Positions 1 to 6,609 of a stretch of DNA of 14,924 nucleotides are shown here, piece after piece; position 1 is the stretch's first letter; every line of letters begins with the position of its first letter. The stretch is from positions 1 through 14,924 of the forward strand of contig CAYPJO010000047.1 in NCBI GenBank assembly GCA_964411065.1, written 5' to 3'. The notes below the pieces were generated by a model that saw only the letters and a program-made list of their open reading frames with translations, was not told the origin of the DNA and did no database searches. The stretch is from DYHD01 sp964411065. GTDB lineage: Bacteria; Nitrospirota; Thermodesulfovibrionia; Thermodesulfovibrionales; Dissulfurispiraceae. A program made the position numbers and the translations under genes.

Positions 1-1
1 T

Positions 2-178
2 TTTTTCATGCCTCAGATGAAGCTAATTCAGAAAGAAAGACAGAGTGGAAAAGTAAAAAAGAGCTACGAGATGGGTATTCCGATTAATAGAATTTTAATT
101 TTAGATTTGATTAATGAGAGCAAAAAACAAAGATTGATTAAATTAAGAGAATCCATTGATATAGAAATTTTATTTTGA
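2..178 (+). CDS. C-terminal fragment of an unrecognised protein
   Basis: An open frame enters from the left edge and ends at TGA 176-178, giving about 58 residues. The visible part is basic and helix-prone, with KLIQKERQSGK near its start, GIPINRILILDLI in the middle and SIDIEILF at the end. There is a methionine at 8 but no ribosome binding site can be judged there, so the frame most likely belongs to a longer gene that starts outside the window. I do not recognise the family. It ends about 30 bases before the promoter assigned to the pseudopilin gene, so the two are probably separate transcription units. Confidence 0.45.
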   Translation, partial: FFMPQMKLIQKERQSGKVKKSYEMGIPINRILILDLINESKKQRLIKLRESIDIEILF

Positions 179-209
179 GTAAATACGCCCGATCACTAAA
201 AGTTGCTGT

Positions 210-239
210 TTGACGGTGATTCAAATACTTTGATACAAT
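210..239 (+). promoter_or_regulatory. Sigma70-type promoter candidate for gspG
   Basis: TTGACG at 210-215 and TACAAT at 234-239 are separated by 18 bases. Each is one mismatch from the -35 and -10 consensus. The -10 lies about 27 bases before the gspG start, leaving room for a short leader with the AGGAGG ribosome binding site at 257-262. No transcription data support it. Confidence 0.5.
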
Positions 240-266
240 ACCAAACAATTAAATAGAGGAGGTAGG

Positions 267-695
267 ATGTATTTACATATATTAAGAGCCAATAATAAAA
301 AGGGCTTTACTTTGGTAGAGCTTTTAGTAGTAATGGTTATTATAGGGCTTTTGGCAGCCTTAGTGGGTCCAAGGCTTTTCCCAAAATTGGGAAAGGGTAA
401 ACAGGCTGCAGCAAAAGCCCAGATAGAGTTACTAGGTCAAGCTTTAGATCAATTTAGACTCGATGTCGGAAGATACCCTACCACTGAGGAGGGACTTAAC
501 GCTTTAGTCAATAATCCTGGCATTGAAAAATGGGAAGGTCCATATTTAAAGAAAGGATTACCCTTAGATCCCTGGGGCAGGCCTTATGTCTATCAGTCAC
601 CAGGTTCGCATGGGGAATATGACTTAATCTCTTATGGAGCAGATGGTAAACCTGGAGGTGAAGGAGAAGATAAAGATGTTGTAAGTTGGGAATAA
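267..695 (+). CDS. gspG: Type II secretion major pseudopilin GspG
   Basis: This is a 142-residue prepilin-like protein. A 13-residue basic leader ends in Gly13, followed by FTLVELLVVMVIIGLLAALV. That is the prepilin peptidase site, with Glu at +5 of the mature protein and a hydrophobic helix that packs in the pseudopilus core. The GspG hallmarks follow: RYPTTEEGL near residues 69-77, then DPWGRPYVY and a C-terminal Asp/Gly/Glu-rich stretch ending DKDVVSWE, the region that binds calcium in GspG. Length matches the family. AGGAGG at 257-262 supports the ATG at 267, though the spacing is short. GspG normally sits in a gsp cluster; no other gsp gene is visible here, so it is either an orphan or the cluster lies elsewhere. 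Confidence 0.93.
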   Translation: MYLHILRANNKKGFTLVELLVVMVIIGLLAALVGPRLFPKLGKGKQAAAKAQIELLGQALDQFRLDVGRYPTTEEGLNALVNNPGIEKWEGPYLKKGLPLDPWGRPYVYQSPGSHGEYDLISYGADGKPGGEGEDKDVVSWE

Positions 696-725
696 TATTA
701 AGTTAAAGTGACATCCCTTCAACCT

Positions 726-765
726 AAAAGGCTTTACTAAAGAAGCATATAAATTTTGCCTTTTT
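726..765. terminator. Possible bidirectional terminator between gspG and pyk
   Basis: AAAAGGC at 726-732 pairs perfectly with GCCTTTT at 758-764. It is flanked by a T-run on the plus side and, read on the other strand, by A/T-rich sequence. It lies between the convergent ends of gspG (695) and pyk (817), where a shared terminator is expected. The 25-base loop is long and the stem is only 7 bp, so confidence is modest. Confidence 0.35.
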
Positions 766-816
766 CTCTAATTTATACAAGTATAAGGCTTTCACTGTAT
801 GCAAGAAAATCATTAA

Positions 817-2238
817 TTAAAGCTGTTGTAACCTAATGATGTTTGGTTTACCAAGAAAAGGAGAGCTTGCAACAAAAACTATTTTATCTCCCCGACTGAA
901 TTCATTCTCGACTAATAGAGTCTTTTCAATCTCTGTGATTAGATCTGAATCGAGTACTTCTACATCCTGCCGCATTATAAGATATCCTCTAACTCCCCAG
1001 TAAAGTGATAATCTATTAAGAGTCTTTGGATCAGGAGTGAATGCTACTATTGGCACAGTCGGTCTCAACTTCGAGATAAGTTTCGCAGTAAAGCCTGAAT
1101 GAGTAAAAACAACGATGGCTTTAGCTCCAATAGCTCTCGCAGCTTCACAAGCCCCTTCTGCAACTGCTTCGGGGAATAGATTACTTCCCTCGTACTTTGT
1201 AATAATTTGTTGGTTAGGTATTTTCTCTTTTTCCGTATATCTGATTATTTTATCCATCATCTTTACTGCTTCAATGGGATAGGCACCAGCGGCGGTTTCA
1301 GCTGACAACATTAGTGCGTCTGTTCCGTCAAGGACTGCATTTGCGACATCTGAAGCCTCTGCTCTTGTGGGTCTTGTGTGTTTAGTCATAGATTCCAACA
1401 TCTGGGTTGCTGTAATAACTAATTTACCTTTTCTATTTGCAAGAGAAATCAAATTTTTCTGAATAATGGGAACCTTCTCAGGCTCAGTTTCTACCCCTAA
1501 ATCACCCCTTGCTACCATTATTCCTTCTACCATATCCATGATCTCTTCTATATTCTCAAGGGCTTGAGACTTTTCGATCTTTGCAATTAATGGAGGCAAC
1601 TCAACCCCTTTCTCTTTAGCCCATTCATATATAAGTTCTATATCTTTAGCACTCCTAACGAAGGATATGGCTACATAATCAACACCTATTTTCAAACCAA
1701 ATGCAAGATCTTTCTTATCTTTCTCTGTAAAGCCTGTCAAGGTAGTCTTGGAATTGGGTAAATTGGCGCCCTTTTTAGACTTTATGAAACCGCCTTCTAT
1801 TGCTATTGCCTCAAGAGCACCTTTATTTTTACCAATGACCTGCAAATGTATAAGACCATCATCAATAAGAATTCGATCACCAATCTTTACATCTTCCAGG
1901 AGTGCTGGATAAGAAATATACATTATTTCCCGAGTGGTAATATCATTTCCTGGATGAATTAAAATTTTCTCTCCAGTTTCTAAGTGAAAACCGCCACCTT
2001 TGATTTCACTGATTCTAATTTTAATGCCCTGTAGGTCTTGCATTATTGCGACATTTCTTTTCAATGCAGAAGCTTCTTTACGAATAATTTCTGTTGTTCT
2101 CTGATGGGTCTCATGATCTGCATGGGAAAAATTAAGTCTTGCAACATCCATCCCATTTTGTATGAGTTCTCTGAGAATAGCAGGATCAGTTGATGATGGA
2201 CCAGTTGTACAGACTATCTTGGCATATCTTAACTCCAT
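817..2238 (-). CDS. pyk: Pyruvate kinase
   Basis: Pyruvate kinase transfers phosphate from phosphoenolpyruvate to ADP, giving pyruvate and ATP in glycolysis. The 473-residue length is normal. Visible motifs: KIVCTTGPSS at 7-16; RLNFSH at 34-39 (substrate/nucleotide site); IAKIEKSQALENI at 218-230, with the catalytic-region Lys220 and metal ligand Glu222; MVARGDLGVE at 241-250, with metal ligand Asp246; ATQMLESM at 277-284; and RAEASDVANAVLDGTDALMLS at 292-312. The regulatory C-terminal domain (about 350-473) is complete. The motif usually written GPKIR or GPEIR reads GIKIR at 71-75. GGAGGTGTC directly precedes the ATG. The start overlaps the end of nadB by 10 bases, so translation is probably coupled and both genes share one transcript. 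Confidence 0.97.
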   Translation of the reverse strand: MELRYAKIVCTTGPSSTDPAILRELIQNGMDVARLNFSHADHETHQRTTEIIRKEASALKRNVAIMQDLQGIKIRISEIKGGGFHLETGEKILIHPGNDITTREIMYISYPALLEDVKIGDRILIDDGLIHLQVIGKNKGALEAIAIEGGFIKSKKGANLPNSKTTLTGFTEKDKKDLAFGLKIGVDYVAISFVRSAKDIELIYEWAKEKGVELPPLIAKIEKSQALENIEEIMDMVEGIMVARGDLGVETEPEKVPIIQKNLISLANRKGKLVITATQMLESMTKHTRPTRAEASDVANAVLDGTDALMLSAETAAGAYPIEAVKMMDKIIRYTEKEKIPNQQIITKYEGSNLFPEAVAEGACEAARAIGAKAIVVFTHSGFTAKLISKLRPTVPIVAFTPDPKTLNRLSLYWGVRGYLIMRQDVEVLDSDLITEIEKTLLVENEFSRGDKIVFVASSPFLGKPNIIRLQQL

Positions 2239-3806
2239 GACACCTCCATAATTGATCCTTTTTTTACTACTTTACTGTGTTTTGGCGGGATTATTCTTTT
2301 CGATGGAAAATCAGATCTATAGTGAGCGCCGATGCTTTCCTCTCTAAAAAGGGCAGACTCAATCACGATATCTGCAAGGGTTACCATATTTTTAAGCTCA
2401 ATTCCTCTTTTTGTATTAAAGTCTATATCTTCAAAAAACTTCCAGTTCTGCAATGCTTCTTTAGCCTTTGTGAGTGATTCACGACATCGGATAATCCCAA
2501 CTCTCTCCCACATTAATCTTCTGAGAGATGTTCTAATCTCTTCGAGTTTTTGAAAGCTCACAGGAGAAAAGTTAAATGAGGTAACTTCGGAATGTAGAGC
2601 ATTCTTATTTAAGCTTGCTTTTTCTTTATACTTAACTGCCGAAACCCCTGCTCTATAACCATAAACAAGCCCTTCAAGTAGGCTATTACTTGCTAATCTG
2701 TTTGCTCCGTGAACACCTGTATTAGCAACCTCTCCAGCAGCATAAAGCCCTTCTATACTGGTTCTGCCATCAAGATCTGTCTTTACTCCTCCCATAGTGT
2801 AGTGTGCAGCAGGGGATACAGGAATTAAATCTTTGGTTATGTCTACATCATACTGAAGGCAGGTAGAGTATATTCTTGGGAATCTATTCTTTATGAATTC
2901 AGAATCCAGATGGGTTAAGTCGAGATAGACATGGTTGCTCTTTGTTCTAACTAATTCAGAAATAATTGCTCTTGAGACCACATCTCTTGGAGCTAATTCA
3001 GCATCTGGATGGTATTTATGCATAAATCTTTCCTTGAATATGTTCTTTAATAAAGCTCCTTCACCACGCATTGCTTCACTCAAAAGGAATTGTGGAGCAG
3101 AGGGGGAAAAAAGAACAGTTGGGTGAAACTGGATGAACTCCATATCTTCTAACACTGCACCTGCTCGATAAGCAATAGCCATTCCATCGCCAGTAGCTAC
3201 AAGTGGATTGGTAGTTCTTGAGAATAATTGTCCTGCCCCCCCTGTAGCAAGAAGGGTGACTGAAGAATAAATTGCAAAAAGCCTGGAATCCCTCAAAACA
3301 TAAGCACCTGTGCACCGGCCGTTAATCAATATAAGGTCTACAGCGGTACAAAAGGGGAATCTCTTTACCTTAGGAAGGGTTTTAACTTTATTTATTAGAA
3401 CCCTTTCAAGCTCACGACCTGTGGAATCACCATGGGCATGTAATATTCTCCTTCTTGAGTGAGCGGCTTCAAGAGTAAAAGCCAATTTTGAACCTTCTTT
3501 ATCAAACTCGGCACCCCACTCAATCAATTCGAGTATCCTTGATGGTCCTTCTTCTACGAGCACTTTTACAGCGTCTTCTCTGCACAAACCATCACCTGCT
3601 TTTATCGTATCATGAAAATGAATACCCACTTCATCTTCATCGCTTAGGGCTACAGCTATACCCCCCTGAGCATATTCTGTACTACTTTCAGTAGGGATAT
3701 CCTTTGTAATAACAATAACATCTCCGTAAGGAGCCATCTCAATAGCTCCCCGTAAACCTGCTACACCTCCACCAATTACTAAGAAATCAGTAAAAATTTT
3801 ATCCAT
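2229..3806 (-). CDS. nadB: L-aspartate oxidase NadB
   Basis: NadB is a flavoprotein that oxidises L-aspartate to iminoaspartate, which NadA condenses to quinolinate for NAD synthesis. The 525 residues carry the FAD dinucleotide-binding motif IGGGVAGL at 11-18, EYAQGGIAV at 44-52, HGDSTGREL at 125-133, LATGGAGQLF at 186-195, FHPT at 227-230, RDVVSRAI at 274-281, SPAAHYTMGGV at 331-341 (active-site His335) and TGVHGANRLASNSLLEGLV at 363-381. The last motif separates NadB from succinate dehydrogenase/fumarate reductase flavoproteins. The helical C-terminal domain follows. No clear Shine-Dalgarno sequence precedes the ATG at 3806. The gene is divergent from the OsmC-family gene, across 139 bases, and leads into pyk. 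No nadA or nadC is visible nearby. Confidence 0.96.
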   Translation of the reverse strand: MDKIFTDFLVIGGGVAGLRGAIEMAPYGDVIVITKDIPTESSTEYAQGGIAVALSDEDEVGIHFHDTIKAGDGLCREDAVKVLVEEGPSRILELIEWGAEFDKEGSKLAFTLEAAHSRRRILHAHGDSTGRELERVLINKVKTLPKVKRFPFCTAVDLILINGRCTGAYVLRDSRLFAIYSSVTLLATGGAGQLFSRTTNPLVATGDGMAIAYRAGAVLEDMEFIQFHPTVLFSPSAPQFLLSEAMRGEGALLKNIFKERFMHKYHPDAELAPRDVVSRAIISELVRTKSNHVYLDLTHLDSEFIKNRFPRIYSTCLQYDVDITKDLIPVSPAAHYTMGGVKTDLDGRTSIEGLYAAGEVANTGVHGANRLASNSLLEGLVYGYRAGVSAVKYKEKASLNKNALHSEVTSFNFSPVSFQKLEEIRTSLRRLMWERVGIIRCRESLTKAKEALQNWKFFEDIDFNTKRGIELKNMVTLADIVIESALFREESIGAHYRSDFPSKRIIPPKHSKVVKKGSIMEVSWS

Positions 3807-3831
3807 CTATGGAAAATTCTAACATAGATTC

Positions 3832-3860
3832 TTGACAAATACCAGTATATCGTCTAAAAT
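3832..3860 (+). promoter_or_regulatory. Strong sigma70-type promoter for the OsmC-family gene
   Basis: A perfect TTGACA -35 (3832-3837) is followed by 17 bases and TAAAAT (3855-3860), one mismatch from the -10 consensus. This is the best promoter match in the window. It lies about 85 bases before the ATG at 3946, within the divergent nadB/OsmC spacer. No operator palindrome was recognised around it. Confidence 0.65.
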
Positions 3861-3945
3861 CTTCTAAAATATTTTCTGACAAACTTAGAAGTTCGAGGCA
3901 TAATAATAAAAGATTAAGTGGCATAATCAAAAGGAGGTTACAGTA

Positions 3946-4410
3946 ATGGATGAAAAGGAGAAACTTATAGAATCTTTAAAGGGATACAAAGAAAAAGTAC
4001 CTATAATTGAAAAGGCTACTCTTGAATGGGATAGGGAATTTATTTTTATTGGAAGAACTCAGAGAGGTTATGAAATAGAATTCGATGCAAATCTCCAGTG
4101 GGGATGTAAACCAACTGATGCTCTTGTTTTGAGTCTGGCAGGTTGTACAGCTATTGATGTTGTAATGTTCTTACAGAAGATGCATGTTGAACTATCAAGC
4201 TTCAAGATAGACATTGTCGCTGAGAGAAATCCAACTCCACCTCAATATTACAAAGCCATCGAGATGACCTTGATAATTTCTGGCAAAAATATTGACCCCA
4301 AAAAAGTAGAACGAGCCATATCTCTCTCCCATGAGAAGTATTGTTCTGTTTATCACTCTCTTAGGAAAGACATGGTTGTAACTGTAAAATATCAAATAAA
4401 AGAGGAGTAA
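3946..4410 (+). CDS. OsmC/Ohr-family peroxiredoxin-like protein
   Basis: The 154-residue protein has the OsmC fold pattern: an N-terminal beta-rich part (GYEIEFDA at 41-48), then PTDALVLSLAGCTAIDVV at 56-73 with Cys67 on the long helix, and a C-terminal segment AISLSHEKYCSVYHSL at 124-139 with Cys133. Cys67 and Cys133 are 66 residues apart, the same spacing I recall for the two redox cysteines of E. coli OsmC (59 and 125). A thiol-dependent reduction of organic hydroperoxides is therefore plausible. A third Cys54 precedes the helix. The first 20 residues are a charged extension. AAGGAGG at 3931-3937 fixes the start. OsmC and Ohr subfamilies cannot be separated here with certainty. Confidence 0.88.
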   Translation: MDEKEKLIESLKGYKEKVPIIEKATLEWDREFIFIGRTQRGYEIEFDANLQWGCKPTDALVLSLAGCTAIDVVMFLQKMHVELSSFKIDIVAERNPTPPQYYKAIEMTLIISGKNIDPKKVERAISLSHEKYCSVYHSLRKDMVVTVKYQIKEE

Positions 4411-4599
4411 ACAGATTACTTGTAAAGGGAACTTTATGTTTCCTGTGGGACTTTCAAGTTTTATAGTATATCTAAAATTAAGGGTCAAAAGTTGAGTTGG
4501 AAGTAAAAAAAGTTAGATTTCTCTAGCAATTTTTGATTAAAGGCATTGTAATTATAGTTATAATTAATAAAAACTTTAAATTTGGATGGTGAGAAGTTT

Positions 4600-5343
4600 A
4601 TGATGCTCGGTGTAAATATTGATCATGTTGCTACTATACGGGAGGCAAGAAAAACCTTTGAACCTGATCCAGTTATGGCTGCTACCCTTACAATCTTAGG
4701 AGGAGCCGATGGAATTACAGTCCACTTAAGAGAAGATAGAAGGCATATCAATGACAGAGATCTTAGGCTATTGAGGGAGTTTGTTCCCTGTGAGCTTAAT
4801 CTTGAGATGGCAGCCACAGAAGAGATGATTCAGATAGCTACAAATATCAAGCCCGATTTGGTAACTATAGTCCCTGAAAAACGGCATGAACTGACGACAG
4901 AAGGAGGATTGAATGTTTTAGAAAATAGGGAATACTTAACAAATGTTATTAAAAGGTTAAAAGACTCTCAGATACCTGTGAGTCTCTTTGTAAATCCTGA
5001 AATAGTGGATATTGAGATTTCCAAAGAACTTGGTGCTGATATGGTAGAAATTCATACAGGATTATATGCTAACTCCAAAGGATTTAAACAGAAAGAGGAA
5101 TTATTCAGAATTGTTGAATCTGCTAAGATGGGCAATAGAATTGGCTTACTTGTAAATGCTGGACATGGTTTGACCTATTACAATGTTGCATCAATAGCCT
5201 CTATCCCTGATATACGAGCGCTTTATATTGGACATAGTATAATATCACGAGCAGTCTTAGTGGGTCTTACCAAGGCAGTTAAAGAAATGAAAGAAATTAT
5301 AAAATTTCATAGTTATAAAAATATTAAAAAACAATTATTGTAA
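4600..5343 (+). CDS. pdxJ: Pyridoxine 5'-phosphate synthase PdxJ
   Basis: PdxJ condenses 1-deoxyxylulose 5-phosphate with 3-amino-2-oxopropyl phosphate to make pyridoxine 5'-phosphate in the DXP-dependent vitamin B6 route. Numbering from the ATG at 4600 (247 residues), the family motifs are NIDHVATIR at 6-14, HLREDRRH at 42-49, NLEMA at 67-71, VPEKR at 91-95, EIHTG at 150-154, VNAGHGLTY at 185-193 and IGHSI at 210-214. An upstream in-frame TTG at 4582 would add six residues, but the family starts just before LGVNIDH, and GGTGAG at 4588-4593 serves the ATG at 4600 or 4603. TATAAT at 4559-4564 may be a -10, but its best -35 (TTGATT 4533-4538) is 20 bases away. The next gene follows after 24 bases. 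Confidence 0.96.
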   Translation: MMLGVNIDHVATIREARKTFEPDPVMAATLTILGGADGITVHLREDRRHINDRDLRLLREFVPCELNLEMAATEEMIQIATNIKPDLVTIVPEKRHELTTEGGLNVLENREYLTNVIKRLKDSQIPVSLFVNPEIVDIEISKELGADMVEIHTGLYANSKGFKQKEELFRIVESAKMGNRIGLLVNAGHGLTYYNVASIASIPDIRALYIGHSIISRAVLVGLTKAVKEMKEIIKFHSYKNIKKQLL

Positions 5344-5367
5344 CATCAATAAGTGAGTTAGCTTACA

Positions 5368-5535
5368 ATGAGATGTAGGGTTTGTGAAGGTGAATTAAGG
5401 CTTTCCTTTACTTGAACTACGGTACATTTGCTCTGTAAGGTTTGCGGAAAAATATATCAAATCTCAGAATATATTGATGAAATTGACGAAGATATGTGGA
5501 ACCTGATTAGTCTTAGACCGAGTGATAGGGTTTGA
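5368..5535 (+). CDS. Small dual-CxxC protein with in-frame TGA (probable selenoprotein)
   Basis: Reading from ATG 5368 gives 55 codons to TGA 5533-5535, interrupted only by TGA at 5413-5415 (codon 16). The product begins MRCRVCEGELRLSFT, then U16, then TTVHLLCKVCGKIYQISEY and an acidic tail ending SLRPSDRV. Two CxxC pairs (C3/C6 and C23/C26) make a rubredoxin-like zinc-knuckle arrangement and the TGA falls between them. I recall a protein family of just this shape in databases ('dual CXXC motif small (seleno)protein'), with an EY-DE-DE tail ending DRV/DRL, but could not check it. GTGAG at 5353-5357 is a modest ribosome binding site. The gene sits 24 bases after pdxJ. Its function is unknown; thiol/selenol redox or metal binding is a guess. 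The alternative is a nonsense-mutated gene. Confidence 0.7.
5413..5444 (+). promoter_or_regulatory. Candidate bacterial SECIS hairpin at the in-frame TGA
   Basis: The RNA starting at the TGA can fold as a lower stem of 5413-5418 with 5439-5444 (three Watson-Crick pairs and three or so G-U wobbles). An internal loop follows (5419-5422 against 5438), then an upper stem TACA 5423-5426 with TGTA 5434-5437, and a 7-base apical loop TTTGCTC containing one G. Position and size resemble bacterial SECIS elements, which lie within the coding sequence just after UGA. The apical loop is nearer the UGA than is typical. A rival hairpin pairs 5427-5431 with 5444-5448. Confidence 0.35.
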
Positions 5536-5602
5536 ATTTCTAATCAGCTACTCTAGGTGGGCGTGCCTTTATTCTTAACTTTTAGAATTGTGGAGTACTA
5601 AA

Positions 5603-6103
5603 ATGCATCTAATTATTGATGGATATAATCTGATTGGGATTTTCCATAGAAATATCGAAAAGGCTCGAAACGACTTAATAGATAAGTTAGTATTATACAA
5701 CAAGAATAAGAATTATAATATAACAGTAGTTTTTGATGCCCATAAGTATGGCGAGAAGATCGAACGCATCTCTCATAAAAGTAACATAAAGGTAATCTTT
5801 ACGAAAGTTGGGCAGACAGCAGATGAGGCTATTAAAAGTATTATTTCTGAGGTTAAAAGACAGTGGATTGTGGTCTCCTCCGATAGAGAAGTTGTAAAAT
5901 ATGCCTGGTCTGTAAATTCCATACCGATATCCTCAGAAACCTTTTATGAAGTTTTAGAAAAAACTGCTCGGGGCAATAGTATTGTCGCTAATGATGCTGA
6001 GAGGGAGGTTGCTGATTACGAAAGAACTAAAATTAAAAAGGGCAATGCTTTCAGGATCTCCAGAAAGCAAAGGGCGATTGAGAGGGTTTTGAACAAGCTT
6101 TAA
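5603..6103 (+). CDS. YacP-like NYN domain RNase-type protein
   Basis: This 166-residue NYN (PIN-like) nuclease-fold protein resembles YacP/Rae1 of Firmicutes, which cleaves mRNA on the ribosome. Acidic residues expected of the active site are visible: IIDGYNLIG at 4-12 (Asp6), VVFDAH at 42-47 (Asp45), GQTADEAI at 70-77 (Asp74) and VVSSDREV at 90-97 (Asp94). The C-terminal third is basic and helical (ERTKIKKGNAFRISRKQRA), as in YacP. The ATG at 5603 follows TGGAG (5591-5595) and starts right at the family N-terminus; an in-frame TTG at 5588 is less likely. It lies downstream of pdxJ and the UGA gene on the same strand. Its stop codon shares the bases TTAA with the stop of the convergent ybeY. 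The exact substrate cannot be inferred. Confidence 0.85.
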   Translation: MHLIIDGYNLIGIFHRNIEKARNDLIDKLVLYNKNKNYNITVVFDAHKYGEKIERISHKSNIKVIFTKVGQTADEAIKSIISEVKRQWIVVSSDREVVKYAWSVNSIPISSETFYEVLEKTARGNSIVANDAEREVADYERTKIKKGNAFRISRKQRAIERVLNKL

Positions 6104-6609
6104 ATTTTTCCCAATAGGTCTTGCAATTTGTTTTCTGCTAAAGACATTTTTTTTCTCTGGTATTTATTTTTTTCATGATCGTAGCCTAAAAGATGGAGAA
6201 GCCCGTGAATCAATAATCTTAAAACCTCGTAGTAAAATGATGATTTATTAATGAGTGCCTGCCTCTTTGCATAATTAGCATTTATAACAATATCACCTAA
6301 AAAAACAGGTGTTCTTTTTCTCAGAAAAAATTCTGATTTATAATCAGAGGTTAATTGGGGAAAAGACAAAACATCTGTTGTTTTATTTATACCCCGATAT
6401 TTTTTATTTAAACTTTTCATAGCCCTATCACTTAGAAACAATACACTTAGTTCTACAGAGGTATTCTTAACTTTTAATAACTTCATTAGAAGACGATTAT
6501 TACACAAACCTTCAGATAAGGATAAATTAAGAGCCCTCTTTAGAAGTCTCTTTATCTTCGGATAGTTTACTTTTATTTGTCTCTGTCTGTTTGAGATCGA
6601 TATCACCAT
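6100..6609 (-). CDS. ybeY: Endoribonuclease YbeY (rRNA maturation factor)
   Basis: YbeY is a zinc-dependent single-strand endoribonuclease needed for 16S rRNA 3' maturation and ribosome quality control. The metal-binding signature HGLLHLLGYDH is at residues 135-145 (His135, His139, His145) of a 169-residue protein. The fold markers KYRGINKTTDVLSFP and FLGDIVIN precede it. The ATG at 6609 gives the usual YbeY start (MVISISNRQRQIKV); an upstream TTG at 6645 would add 12 residues with no ribosome binding site. From 6609 the gene still overlaps the end of the HD protein gene by 83 bases, so expression is probably coupled. The order phoH - HD - ybeY is widely conserved. The gene is convergent with the NYN gene. 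Confidence 0.94.
   Translation of the reverse strand: MVISISNRQRQIKVNYPKIKRLLKRALNLSLSEGLCNNRLLMKLLKVKNTSVELSVLFLSDRAMKSLNKKYRGINKTTDVLSFPQLTSDYKSEFFLRKRTPVFLGDIVINANYAKRQALINKSSFYYEVLRLLIHGLLHLLGYDHEKNKYQRKKMSLAENKLQDLLGKI

Noticed and set aside
2277..3694. Several short frames opposite nadB (for example 2277-2553, 2935-3126, 3488-3694)
   Set aside because: They are antisense to a complete NadB, have no family resemblance and no ribosome binding sites.
4426..4444. Hairpin AGGGAAC-TTTAT-GTTTCCT after the OsmC-family gene
   Set aside because: The stem is reasonable but no T-run follows, so it was not listed as a terminator.
4195..4488. 97-residue minus-strand frame over the OsmC-family gene
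   Set aside because: Shadow of a well-supported gene on the other strand, with no recognisable motif.
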